A DNA stretch of 15,418 bases from NCBI GenBank assembly GCA_900549555.1, contig UROO01000040.1, positions 1 to 15,418 of the forward strand, read 5' to 3'. The position numbers and the translations under genes are program-made. The stretch's first letter is position 1. Every line of letters begins with the position of its first letter. The notes beneath the pieces are model-generated. The model made no database searches. It was not told the origin of the DNA and worked only from the letters and a program-made list of their open reading frames with translations. This DNA is from an uncultured Collinsella sp. (GTDB taxonomy: Bacteria; Actinomycetota; Coriobacteriia; Coriobacteriales; Coriobacteriaceae). Shown piece by piece: positions 6,785-15,418 of this stretch.

Positions 6785-8032
6785 ATGGAACAGAGAGTTG
6801 CAATCACCGGTATCGGTGCCGTGTCGCCGCTCGGCAACACCGCGCTTGCCACCTGGGCGGCAATGTGTGCTGGCACGTGCGGCATCGGCCCGATCACGCA
6901 CTTCGATACCGATGCGTTTGCCGTCAAGGTGGCAGCCGAGGTCAAGGGCTTTGACAGCAACGAGTACTTTGGCAAGCGTGACGCCAAGCATCTCGACCCC
7001 TGCGTTCAGTTTGCGATGGCGGCTTCGGACGAAGCCATGCACGATGCGGGCTTTGATGTCGAAGGCGCCATCGATCGCGAGCGCCTGGGCGTCTACGTGG
7101 GCTCGGGCGTGGGCGGGATGACGACGCTCGTCGACAACGTCCATACGATTGCCGAACGTGGGCCCCGCCGCGCATCGCCCTATATGATCGCGATGATGAT
7201 CCCCAACATGGCATCGGGCAATATCGCAATCCGCCACAAGGCAAAGGGCCCGACCCTGCCCGTGGTGACCGCGTGCGCAACCTCGGCCCATGCGGTGGGC
7301 GAGGCGTTCCGCGCCATCAAGCACGGCTATGCCGACGCGATCCTCGCGGGCGGCGCCGAGGCTGCAATTATCCCCGATGCCGTTGCGGGCTTTACGTCCT
7401 GCCGCGCATTGACCACCAACCCCGATCCCGCGACGGCCTGCCGTCCGTTCGATGCAGACCGCGACGGCTTTGTGATGGGCGAGGGCGCCTGCGTGCTGGT
7501 ACTCGAGAGCATGGAACATGCGCAGGCGCGCGGTGCGCACATTTATGCCGAGGTCGTGGGCTACGGCAACACCGATGATGCCTATCACATCACGAGTCCT
7601 GATCCCGAGGCTGCCGGCATTGCCCGCGCGATATCGCTGGCGGTGACCGAGGGCGACGTCAAGCCTTCCGAGGGTCTCTACATCAATGCCCACGGCACAT
7701 CGACCAAGCTCAACGATTCGTCCGAGACGACGGGCATTAAGCGTGCGCTCGGCGAGGACGCGGCGCGCGCCGCGCACGTCTCGTCGACTAAGTCGATGAC
7801 CGGCCACATGATCGGTGCCACGGGCGCCATCGAGGTCATGGCCTGCGCCATGGCGCTCGAGCAGGGCGTGGTGCCGCCGACCATTAACTACCACACGCCC
7901 GATCCCGCCTGCGATCTTGACTACACGCCCAATCGCGCGGTTCGCGCCGACCTTACCTGGGCGCTTTCGACCAACCTGGGCTTTGGCGGACACAACGCCG
8001 CCATCGCGCTGCGTAGATATACGAGGAGCTAG
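6785..8032 (+). CDS. fabF: Beta-ketoacyl-ACP synthase II
   Basis: FabF is the elongating condensing enzyme, joining acyl-ACP to malonyl-ACP. The protein has 415 residues, the family norm. The thiolase fold carries the catalytic Cys164 in VTACATSAHA, His303 in NAHGTST, Lys336 in SSTKSMTGH and His341 in the same stretch; the C-terminal NLGFGGHNAAI glycine loop is present. GAGGAG (6773-6778) sits 6 bases before ATG 6785, making it a better start than ATG 6782 or TTG 6767. It is the only elongating ketosynthase here; FabB-like unsaturated-chain function cannot be judged from sequence alone. Its own GAGGAG near the stop serves accB, which begins three bases later. Confidence 0.95.
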   Translation: MEQRVAITGIGAVSPLGNTALATWAAMCAGTCGIGPITHFDTDAFAVKVAAEVKGFDSNEYFGKRDAKHLDPCVQFAMAASDEAMHDAGFDVEGAIDRERLGVYVGSGVGGMTTLVDNVHTIAERGPRRASPYMIAMMIPNMASGNIAIRHKAKGPTLPVVTACATSAHAVGEAFRAIKHGYADAILAGGAEAAIIPDAVAGFTSCRALTTNPDPATACRPFDADRDGFVMGEGACVLVLESMEHAQARGAHIYAEVVGYGNTDDAYHITSPDPEAAGIARAISLAVTEGDVKPSEGLYINAHGTSTKLNDSSETTGIKRALGEDAARAAHVSSTKSMTGHMIGATGAIEVMACAMALEQGVVPPTINYHTPDPACDLDYTPNRAVRADLTWALSTNLGFGGHNAAIALRRYTRS

Positions 8033-8035
8033 AGC

Positions 8036-8509
8036 ATGGATTCCAAAAGACTTGCCGAGATAGCCGATGTTATGGAGGACCGCGGCCTCACGCGCGTACG
8101 CGTTGAGGAGCCCGATGGCACCGCGGTCGAACTCGAGCGCGCGAGCGCCGCACAGCCGGTTGCCGCGCCCATGCCCATGCCGAGCGCTATGGCCGCTCCA
8201 GTTGCAGCTCCCACAGTCGCGCCTGCCGCACCGGAGCCCGCCGCGCAGACACCTGCCGCCGCACCGGAGCCCAAGGGCACCGAGGTGACCGCTCCCATGG
8301 TCGGCGTTTTCTATGCTGCCCCGGCGCCGGGCGACGAGCCGTTTGTGCACGTGGGCTCTAAGGTCAAGGCCGGCGAGACGCTCTGCATCATCGAGGCCAT
8401 GAAGGTTCTCAACGAGGTAACGGCAGAGGCAGACGGCGAGGTGCTCGAGATCTGCGTGGCCGACGGCGACCTCGTGGAGTTTGGCAGCTGCCTCATGAGG
8501 ATCGGATAG
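8036..8509 (+). CDS. accB: Biotin carboxyl carrier protein of acetyl-CoA carboxylase
   Basis: AccB carries carboxybiotin from AccC to the carboxyltransferase. The 157 residues have the family layout: a short N-terminal helical segment (1-37), a flexible Ala/Pro-rich linker (about 38-80), and a C-terminal biotinyl domain. The acceptor is Lys123 in EAMKVLNEV, a slight variant of the common EAMKMMNEI. The PAPGDEPFVHVGSKVKAGETLCIIEAMK stretch includes the thumb typical of acetyl-CoA carboxylase carriers. GAGGAG (8023-8028) lies in the end of fabF. Its partner ligase, birA, is divergent at the head of the same cluster. Confidence 0.95.
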   Translation: MDSKRLAEIADVMEDRGLTRVRVEEPDGTAVELERASAAQPVAAPMPMPSAMAAPVAAPTVAPAAPEPAAQTPAAAPEPKGTEVTAPMVGVFYAAPAPGDEPFVHVGSKVKAGETLCIIEAMKVLNEVTAEADGEVLEICVADGDLVEFGSCLMRIG

Positions 8510-8518
8510 GTGATATCC

Positions 8519-8941
8519 ATGAACAAAGAAGAGCTTAAGGAACTGTTGCCGCATCGCGAGCCGATGCTTTTGCTCGACGAAGCCGAGCTGGCGGGCGACG
8601 AGGCCCACGGCAAGATCACGATTACGGGCGACGAATACTTTTTGCAGGGGCATTTTCCGGGAAACCCGGTGGTCCCCGGCGTGATCCAGTGCGAGATGCT
8701 CGCCCAAAACTGCTGCGTGCTGCTGATGGGCGATGAGGAGGCGCGCGGCGCGACGCCGTTCTACACGAGTCTGGACAAGGTGCGCTTTAAGCGTCCGGTG
8801 CGCCCGGGCGACACGGTGGATCTGGTGTGCTCCATCACGCGTGCGCGCGGGCCGTTCCGCTTTGCGACGGGTACCGCGAGCGTCAACGGTGAGGTTTGCT
8901 GCCGCGCCGATATGTCTTTTGCACTCATGCACGAAAGTTAA
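8519..8941 (+). CDS. fabZ: 3-hydroxyacyl-ACP dehydratase
   Basis: FabZ dehydrates beta-hydroxyacyl-ACP to trans-2-enoyl-ACP. It is a 140-residue hot-dog-fold protein, expected to work as a dimer or hexamer. The motifs are LLPHREPMLLLD (9-20) and GHFPGNPVVPGV with catalytic His45; Glu59 in QCEML completes the pair. KVRFKRPVRPGD is the usual central region. ATG 8519 follows AGGTGA (8508-8513); a GTG at 8510, directly after the accB stop, is less likely. It is the only dehydratase in the cluster. A FabN-like isomerase role in making unsaturated chains is possible but not visible from motifs. Confidence 0.94.
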   Translation: MNKEELKELLPHREPMLLLDEAELAGDEAHGKITITGDEYFLQGHFPGNPVVPGVIQCEMLAQNCCVLLMGDEEARGATPFYTSLDKVRFKRPVRPGDTVDLVCSITRARGPFRFATGTASVNGEVCCRADMSFALMHES

Positions 8942-8951
8942 GGAAGGCTCC

Positions 8952-10281
<1,330 letters not shown>

Positions 10282-10295
<14 letters not shown>

Positions 10296-12006
10296 AAAAG
10301 CGAAGACGGTCAACGTCCTCGAGGGACCGATGACCGAGTCGTGCGCCGAGTTTCCCGCGCGCCACGTGTTTATCAAGTGCCCGGAGTGCCGCCGCGTGAT
10401 CGATGAGGCGCGCCTGCACGACAACCTCGAGGTCTGCCCTCGTTGCGGCAAACACTTTCGCGTGAGCGGGCGCGACCGCATGCGCATGACGATTGACGAG
10501 GGCACGTTTGAGGAATGGGATGCCAGTCTGGCGCCGGAGGACTTCCTCTCGTTTCCCGGCTATGCCGACAAGCTCAAGAGCGTGAGCGAGCGTTCGGGCG
10601 AGCACGATGCCGTTGTGTGCGGCAGGGGCAAAATCTGCGGTTGCGATACCGCGCTCTTCTTTATGGACGCCAACTTTATGATGGGCTCGATGGGTTCCGT
10701 GGTGGGCGAGAAGATCTGTCGCACATTTGAGCGAGCGACCGAGCTTGGATTGCCAGTTGTCGGCTTTACCGTTTCGGGCGGTGCGCGCATGCAAGAGGGC
10801 GTGACATCGCTTATGCAGATGGCCAAGATTTCTGCGGCGGTTAGGCGCCACAGCGAGGCGGGCGGCCTGTATATCACGGTGCTCACCGACCCCACGACCG
10901 GAGGCGTAACCGCGAGCTTTGCCATGGAGGGCGACATTATCCTGGCCGAGCCCGATGCCCTGACGGCATTTGCCGGCCCGCGCGTGATCGAGCAGAACAT
11001 GCACAAGCGCCTGCCCAAGGGATTCCAGCGCTCCGAGTTTTTGCTGGAGCACGGCTTTTGCGATGCCGTTGTTCCGCGTGGCGAGATTGCGCTCACGGTA
11101 GGCGAGCTGCTGGCGCTGCACGAAGGGCACGCGCCCGGCCTGGGGGCACCGCATGAGATCGTGCATACGGGTCGCCGCGGCAAAAAGCTGGGACACTTGT
11201 TCAAGCGCTCGGCCGCACCAAAAACCGCGTTCGAGATTGTCAAGCAGACCCGCTCGGCAGATCGCGCCACGGCAGGCGAGATGATCTCGCTGGGCCTGGA
11301 TGGATTTGTGGAGCTGCACGGCGACCGCTACTTTGGCGACGACGCTGCTGTGGTGGCTGGCATTGGCTGGAAAGACGGACGCCCCGTAACGGTCATCGCC
11401 ATCGAGCGCGGCACCACGACCAAAGAGCGCATGCGTCGCAACTTTGGTATGGCACATCCCGAGGGCTACCGCAAAGCGCGTCGCCTGATGCGCCAGGCCG
11501 AAAAGTTTGGTCGACCGGTTCTGTGCCTGGTCGATACTTCGGGCGCGTTTTGCGGCATCGGTGCCGAGGAGCGCGGCCAGGGCGAGGCGATTGCCCAGAA
11601 TCTCATGGAGATGAGCGGCCTTAAGACGCCGATTGTCTCGGTGGTGACAGGCGAGGGCGGCTCTGGTGGCGCGCTGGCGCTATCCGTGGCCGACCGCATC
11701 CTGATGCTCTCGAGCTCGGCCTATTCGGTCGTGAGCCCCGAGGCCTGTGCGTCGATCCTGTGGAAGGATACCGACCGCGCGAATGAGGCTGCCGAGGCGC
11801 TGAAGCTCACGGCTCCCGATCTGTTGGCGCTCGGCATCATCGACGGCATTGTTGACGATAGGGGCCTGTCGCATGAGGAGATCGCCGGTGCCGTCATGTC
11901 CTCGGCATTTGATGCCTTCGATACGCTTGGGCAGCTCGACGAGGCGACCCTCACAAACCTCCGCTACGAAAAGTACCGCGCAATCGGTCAGTACCGCACG
12001 ATGTGA
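10282..12006 (+). CDS. accDA: Fused acetyl-CoA carboxylase carboxyltransferase, beta and alpha (AccD-AccA)
   Basis: This enzyme transfers the carboxyl group from carboxybiotin-AccB to acetyl-CoA, making malonyl-CoA. One 574-residue frame carries both subunits. Residues 1 to about 300 are AccD: a zinc ribbon with Cys33, Cys36, Cys52 and Cys55, then SGGARMQEG (165-173) and DPTTGGVTASF (203-213). Residues from about 310 are AccA: KTAFEIVKQTRSADR, RRNFGMAHPEGYRKA, AEERGQGEAIA, GEGGSGGALAL (457-467) and SPEACASILWKD. The usual N-terminal helical region of AccA (about 40-60 residues) is missing, replaced by a short basic link, TGRRGKKLGHLFKRSAAPK. The canonical TPGAYPG is TSGAFCG here. The chosen start is ATG 10282, with GGGG (10271-10274) upstream; ATG 10330 after GAGGGA is an alternative. 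The frame overlaps accC, so translation is probably coupled. Confidence 0.95.
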
Positions 12007-12054
12007 CAAAGGGGCAGCCCGCATGTCACATTGGGAAAGGCGTTCCATGTCACA
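12001..12054 (+). promoter_or_regulatory. Inverted and direct repeats around the EIIC start
   Basis: ATGTGACA (12001-12008, overlapping the accDA stop) and TGTCACAT (12024-12031) are perfect 8-bp inverted repeats whose centres lie about two helical turns apart (23 bp). A third copy of ATGTCACA lies at 12047-12054, a 24-base direct repeat of 12023-12030. The pair could be an operator in DNA. In RNA it could be a hairpin with an AAAGGGG ribosome-binding site (12008-12014) in its loop and the first ATG (12023) at the foot of its right arm. The repeats are certain; the function is inferred. Confidence 0.4.
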
Positions 12055-13261
12055 AGTTTCCAACACCACGTTTGCAACGACGGTTTCATCAAACGCCATG
12101 GCCGTGGTGGACTATCTGTCCAAAAGCATGATGTCGGCGTTGCCGTTTATTGTCTGCGCGGCGTTGTTCCGCACCGTCGCCGTCATTATGGGCGAAGGCA
12201 TGCTGGGCCTGTGGTCTGCCGATTCCGAAATCTATCGCCTGTTCTACAGTTGGCTCTATAACGCCGGCTACTACTTTTTGCCCATCTATCTTGGTTGGGC
12301 GGCCGCCCGCCAGCTCGGTTGCTCGGAGCAGCTGGGTATGATGCTGGGCGGCGTATTGATTGCGCCCGATCTGCTCAAGCTCGTCGATGCCGCATCGACG
12401 ACGGGGGCATCGATGACTTCCGTGTATGGTCTGCTTCCCGCGCCGGTCAACGATTACACGACGACTGTTATTCCGGTTCTCATCTCGGTGCCCGTGCTAT
12501 GGCGAGTGGAGTGTTTCTTTAAGCGCGTTATCCCTAAGGCCGTGGCGTTTTCGTTCGTTCCGTTTGCAACCATGCTTGTCATGGTTCCGGTTTCGCTGTG
12601 CATTACGGCGCCGGCGGGCAGCTATCTGGGCATGCTGTTGGGCCAGCTTATGTTTATGCTTGGCAATTCCGGTGGCATCGTGTCGCTGCTCACGCTCATG
12701 GGGCTTGCCGCGGGCTGGGAGTTCCTAAAGATCGCCGGCGTCAGCAACGTTGTCCTATCGCTCGCCTATGCGCAGTTTATGAGTGTGGGAACGGATTCGT
12801 GCATCCTGATCGCCGCGACGATGGCAACGTTCGCCGTTTGGGGCATGCCCTTTGGCGCGTCGCTTCGCGTTGCAGATAAGGACGAGAAGGCGCTCATGCT
12901 GGGCTATTCAATCTCGGGTGTTCTTGGCGGCGTAAGCGAGCCGGCGCTGTACGGTTGCGGCTTTAAATATGGCAGGTGCCTGACGTGCATGGCCATTGGC
13001 GGCGCCGTCGGAGGCCTTGTTGCGGCCGTGGGCCACGTTACGGCCTATACCATCGGCATGACGAATGTCCTCATGGTCATTGGCTTTGCCACGGGCGGCA
13101 TCTCGAACCTGCTGTGGTGCTGCGCTGCCGGCGGTGTGGCATTTGCGGTGTCTGCGGCGCTGAGCTACTGCTTTGGCGTGGTGCCGGCGAAGGGACAGAC
13201 GACGGGGGACGGAGCCGATTCACCCGAAACCTCGAAGAGCGTGGCCGAAGCAAGCGCGTAA
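12047..13261 (+). CDS. Orphan PTS permease, glucose/beta-glucoside family EIIC
   Basis: EIIC is the membrane channel of a sugar phosphotransferase system and moves the sugar as EIIB phosphorylates it. The 404-residue, very hydrophobic protein matches the beta-glucoside/sucrose/trehalose-type IIC domain: MMSALPFIVCAALFRTVAVI near residue 28, YTTTVIPVLISVPVLWRVECFFKRVIPK (137-164), and the substrate-binding signature GVSEPALYG (295-303, Glu298) in place of the usual GITEP-like sequence. About ten membrane segments are apparent, with a short polar tail after 380. No EIIB or EIIA domain is fused or encoded nearby, so it must borrow them. ATG 12047 with AAAGG (12036-12040) is preferred; ATG 12023, eight codons upstream, is the alternative. 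It closely follows accDA on the same strand, though its function looks unrelated. The sugar is unknown. Confidence 0.85.
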   Translation: MSQVSNTTFATTVSSNAMAVVDYLSKSMMSALPFIVCAALFRTVAVIMGEGMLGLWSADSEIYRLFYSWLYNAGYYFLPIYLGWAAARQLGCSEQLGMMLGGVLIAPDLLKLVDAASTTGASMTSVYGLLPAPVNDYTTTVIPVLISVPVLWRVECFFKRVIPKAVAFSFVPFATMLVMVPVSLCITAPAGSYLGMLLGQLMFMLGNSGGIVSLLTLMGLAAGWEFLKIAGVSNVVLSLAYAQFMSVGTDSCILIAATMATFAVWGMPFGASLRVADKDEKALMLGYSISGVLGGVSEPALYGCGFKYGRCLTCMAIGGAVGGLVAAVGHVTAYTIGMTNVLMVIGFATGGISNLLWCCAAGGVAFAVSAALSYCFGVVPAKGQTTGDGADSPETSKSVAEASA

Positions 13262-13299
13262 ACCTGTGCGACGCAAGGACGATTCCTTTGCCATATTCC

Positions 13300-13333
13300 A
13301 AGGCCGTGGCCCGTGTGGGTTGCGGCCTTTTTT
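13300..13333 (+). terminator. Intrinsic terminator after the EIIC gene
   Basis: A 13-bp stem (13300-13312 with 13317-13329, three G-U pairs) has the loop GTGT and ends in TTTTTT (13328-13333). It lies about 40 bases after the EIIC stop and is the first strong terminator downstream of fabH. The whole fab-acc cluster plus EIIC could therefore be one transcript of about 10.5 kb. Confidence 0.92.
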
Positions 13334-13360
13334 GTATCTGGGGGACAAAGTGGCTACACT
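13332..13360 (+). promoter_or_regulatory. Probable promoter of the CDF gene
   Basis: A -35-like TTGTAT (13332-13337) and a -10-like TACACT (13355-13360) are separated by exactly 17 bases. They lie about 50 bases before the CDF start and overlap the T-tract of the preceding terminator. Each matches the sigma-70 consensus only partly. A TACAAT at 13359-13364 is an alternative -10 without a good -35. Confidence 0.45.
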
Positions 13361-13412
13361 ACAATCCGTTTGAGCAATAGATATATAGGTAGTACCGTGG
13401 GGGCGGATGTAG

Positions 13413-14567
13413 ATGGTCGAGTGGATTGTTAAGCGTGCGCAGGGCGACCGTGCGCGCGTGGGCACGTTGACGGGCGTGGTGTGTATTCTCGCCAATGTGG
13501 CACTATGCGCTGCGAAGGGCGTAATTGGCGTGCTGTCGGGATCGGTTTCGATTGTGGCGGATGCCATGAACAACCTGTCCGATGCCAGCTCGAATATCGT
13601 GAGCGTGCTGGGCTTTAAGCTGGCGAGCAAGCCGGCCGACCCCGAGCATCCTTACGGCCACGGTCGCTACGAGTATCTCTCGGGTCTGGTCGTGGCGGCG
13701 CTCGTGCTGCTGATTGGCGTTGAGCTGGTGAAGTCCTCGGTCGAGCGCGTCATCCACCCCGAACCTGTCGAGTTCTCGCTTGCCCTGGTGGCAGTTCTAG
13801 TGCTTTCGATGGTCGTAAAGCTGTGGATGGCGGCCCTCAACCAAAAGCTCGGTGACCGCATTGAGTCCGAGACGCTGCATGCGACCGCGCAGGATTCCAA
13901 GAACGATGTCCTAGCCACGGGCGCCGTGCTGGCGTGCGCGATTGTTTCGCAGGTGACGCACATCAATCTTGACGCATGGGTCGGCCTTGCCGTTGGCGCC
14001 TATATTGGCTGGAGCGGTTTTGAACTCATCCAGGATACGGTGAGCCCGCTTTTGGGTCAGTCGCCCGATCCTAAGCTGGTCAAGCACATCCGAGACAAGA
14101 TCATGAGCTATCCCGGCGTTTTGGGCGTTCACGATTTGATGGTTCACGACTACGGCCCGGGCAGGAAGTTTGCAAGTGCGCACGCCGAGATGGCGGCCGA
14201 GGCCAGCCCGCTGGAAAGCCACGACACGCTCGATAACATCGAGCAGTCGTTTAGGAACGAAGACGGCATGATCGTCACGCTTCACTACGACCCCATCGTG
14301 ACCGACGATCCAAAGGTGGCGAGCATGCGCCTGCGTATCAACGCAATGGCTCAGGAGATCGATAACCGCCTCTCGATTCATGACCTACGCTGTGTGCCGG
14401 GTCCTACGCACACCAACGTGATCTTTGACTGCGTGCGTCCCTCGGATCTGCAGATGAGTGCCGAAGACGTAAAGCACGCGCTGACACAACGGGTCGAATC
14501 GGAATATCCCAAGTCGATTGCCAAGATTACGATCGACGAAGACTACGTAGGGCATACCCACGAGTAA
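13413..14567 (+). CDS. Cation diffusion facilitator transporter, probable Mn2+ exporter type
   Basis: CDF proteins export divalent metals from the cytoplasm in exchange for protons, usually as dimers. The 384-residue protein has about six membrane segments (roughly 15-40, 43-70, 88-108, 118-140, 165-182 and 188-210), the HPYGHGRYEY signature (79-88) and a long cytoplasmic C-terminus. In segment 2, Asn53-x3-Asp57 (AMNNLSD) aligns with the metal-site D-x3-D of zinc CDFs. In segment 5, Asp161-x3-Asp165 (DSKND) replaces H-x3-D. This N/D-D/D set is associated with manganese rather than zinc transporters. The C-terminus is longer than a single CDF domain: one ferredoxin-like unit (about 217-297) is followed by a second related-looking segment (about 300-380, with IHDLRCVPGPTHTNVIFD). 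The start is ATG 13413 after GGGGG (13399-13403). The metal specificity is inferred. Confidence 0.9.
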   Translation: MVEWIVKRAQGDRARVGTLTGVVCILANVALCAAKGVIGVLSGSVSIVADAMNNLSDASSNIVSVLGFKLASKPADPEHPYGHGRYEYLSGLVVAALVLLIGVELVKSSVERVIHPEPVEFSLALVAVLVLSMVVKLWMAALNQKLGDRIESETLHATAQDSKNDVLATGAVLACAIVSQVTHINLDAWVGLAVGAYIGWSGFELIQDTVSPLLGQSPDPKLVKHIRDKIMSYPGVLGVHDLMVHDYGPGRKFASAHAEMAAEASPLESHDTLDNIEQSFRNEDGMIVTLHYDPIVTDDPKVASMRLRINAMAQEIDNRLSIHDLRCVPGPTHTNVIFDCVRPSDLQMSAEDVKHALTQRVESEYPKSIAKITIDEDYVGHTHE

Positions 14568-14606
14568 GGCTATGCCGGCAAAGCAGGTTATGCAGAAGGG
14601 GAGAGC

Positions 14607-15233
14607 ATGAAGAAGCTGTATCTACTCCGCCACGGTCAGACGGAGTTCAACGTCAAAAAGCTGGTCCAGGGCCGCTGCGATTCACCGCTCACCGACTTAG
14701 GCCGTCAGCAAGCCGGGATGGCAGCCGCATGGCTCAAAGCCCACGGCGTCGTCCCCGACAAAGTGGTCTCTTCGCCCTTAGGCCGAGCCATGGACACAGC
14801 TCAGCTCGTCGCATGCGAGCTCCTCGGCCCGGACGCAGCAGCCGAGCCCTGCGAAGGCATTATCGAGCGCTGCTACGGCTCCTTCGAAGAAGGCCCGCAC
14901 GGCGCGCTACCCACCGACGTCTGGGATCCGGGCGAGGACCTGGTCCCCTTCGGAGGAGAAGGAAGCCAAGCGCTGCAAGAACGCATGTTAGGCACCCTCA
15001 CCAATCTCATGGGCTCCGAGGGCATCGAGACCCTTCTAGCAGTAAGCCACGGCAGCGCCAGCCGCCAATTCATCAAGGCTGCAGCCCCAGAGGGCTTCGA
15101 GCTCCCAGCAAAACTCCCCAACTGCGCCATCATGATCTTCGATTTCGATGAGGAAGATTTGCAAGGAAAGAGCGACAGGCCCCAATGCAAGTTCACTCTC
15201 CAGCAAATAGTGGACCCCCAACAAAGTCATTAG
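14607..15233 (+). CDS. Histidine phosphatase superfamily protein (phosphoglycerate mutase-like)
   Basis: The phosphatase or mutase works through a phosphohistidine intermediate; the exact substrate cannot be read from the sequence. The 208 residues show the RHG motif at 8-10 (nucleophile His9), Arg60 in SSPLGRAMDTA, the acid Glu87 in IERCYGSFEE, and the second catalytic histidine His148 in AVSHGSASR. The length and single domain fit small broad-specificity phosphatases (GpmB/CobC-like) better than glycolytic phosphoglycerate mutase. AAGGGGAG (14596-14603) precedes ATG 14607. It lies 39 bases after the CDF gene on the same strand, probably co-transcribed, with no obvious functional link. The last ten residues (after LQQIVD) are polar and probably disordered. 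Confidence 0.9.
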   Translation: MKKLYLLRHGQTEFNVKKLVQGRCDSPLTDLGRQQAGMAAAWLKAHGVVPDKVVSSPLGRAMDTAQLVACELLGPDAAAEPCEGIIERCYGSFEEGPHGALPTDVWDPGEDLVPFGGEGSQALQERMLGTLTNLMGSEGIETLLAVSHGSASRQFIKAAAPEGFELPAKLPNCAIMIFDFDEEDLQGKSDRPQCKFTLQQIVDPQQSH

Positions 15234-15300
15234 CCTGAGCGAGCAAGGTTTAGCAGACATCTACGTGGCGTTCCCAGTGTGCGGCGGAGGGGGCGGGCCT

Positions 15301-15403
15301 GAGACATATTAAGGTTGTCGCGAGTTCCGCACGAACAGGAGAGCACTTAATGTGCTCTCCGTCGTGAGCAGGACTGTAGAGCAGCAACCTTAATATATGT
15401 CTC
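15301..15403. repeat. Long imperfect inverted repeat or structured element at the contig end
   Basis: The outer arms are 15301-15317 and 15385-15403 (AAGGTTG with CAACCTT, extended by GAGACATATT and an AATATATGTCTC that carries two extra bases). Inside lie AGTTCC/GGACT, CACGA (15330-15334)/TCGTG (15362-15366), and a perfect 9-bp hairpin, GGAGAGCAC (15338-15346)/GTGCTCTCC (15352-15360), with the loop TTAAT. Together they can fold into one long interrupted hairpin. It could be a structured RNA, a terminator-like element without a T-run, or a small dispersed repeat (MITE- or REP-like). Part of the outer right arm coincides with adapter sequence and cannot be trusted. The 67 bases before it, after the phosphatase stop, hold nothing recognisable. 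Confidence 0.5.
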
Positions 15404-15418
15404 TTATACACATCTCCG
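15398..15418 (+). other. Nextera (Tn5) adapter read-through at the contig end
   Basis: The last 21 bases are the transposase mosaic-end complement TGTCTCTTATACACATCT followed by CCG, the start of the Nextera read-2 tail. The mosaic end normally begins with C; here the preceding base (15397) is A. This is library sequence, not genome, and should be trimmed. Confidence 0.93.

Noticed and set aside
8733..8951. N-terminal extension of AccC into fabZ.
   Set aside because: The extra 73 codons are an Arg-rich shadow of fabZ, and ATG 8952 matches the conserved AccC start with its own ribosome-binding site.

Overview
The window looks like one end of a draft-genome contig from a G+C-rich Gram-positive gut anaerobe, most likely a coriobacterium (Collinsella or a close relative). 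This rests on the strongly G/C-ending codons, the protein style, and a Firmicutes-like FabK-type fatty-acid cluster in a high-G+C genome. The genus is inference. The contig starts inside fusA and ends in library adapter: the last 21 bases match the Nextera/Tn5 mosaic end plus the read-2 tail.

Layout. (1) 1-1820: the 3' two thirds of fusA (EF-G), then rpsJ (S10), which starts with TTG and is closed by a strong intrinsic terminator. No tuf and no other S10-operon gene follows. (2) 1880-2656, minus strand: a monofunctional biotin-protein ligase (birA without the DNA-binding domain), divergent from the next operon. (3) 2657-2832: the divergent control region, with two near-identical 17-bp copies of an imperfect palindrome. 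(4) 2833-12006: a compact, complete type II fatty-acid synthesis operon, fabH-acpP-fabK-fabD-fabG-fabF-accB-fabZ-accC-accDA, with AccD and AccA fused into one 574-residue chain. (5) 12047-13261: an orphan PTS EIIC permease following accDA closely, then a strong terminator. (6) 13413-15233: a cation diffusion facilitator with an Mn2+-type metal site, then a histidine phosphatase. (7) 15234-15418: a non-coding tail with a long imperfect inverted repeat running into adapter.

How the genes work together. BirA biotinylates AccB. AccC carboxylates that biotin and AccDA transfers the carboxyl group to acetyl-CoA, giving malonyl-CoA. FabD loads malonate onto AcpP and FabH starts the chain. FabF, FabG, FabZ and FabK then run the elongation cycle. 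All the enzymes for saturated acyl chains, and the ligase that activates the carboxylase, are therefore within about 10 kb. The gene order is the one familiar from Lactobacillales, but no fabT/fapR-type regulator and no fabM-type isomerase is present. I found no clearly new defence, mobile or biosynthetic system. The most interesting leads are the repeated operator, the AccDA fusion, the detached rpsJ, the inverted repeat around the EIIC start, and the structured repeat at the contig end.
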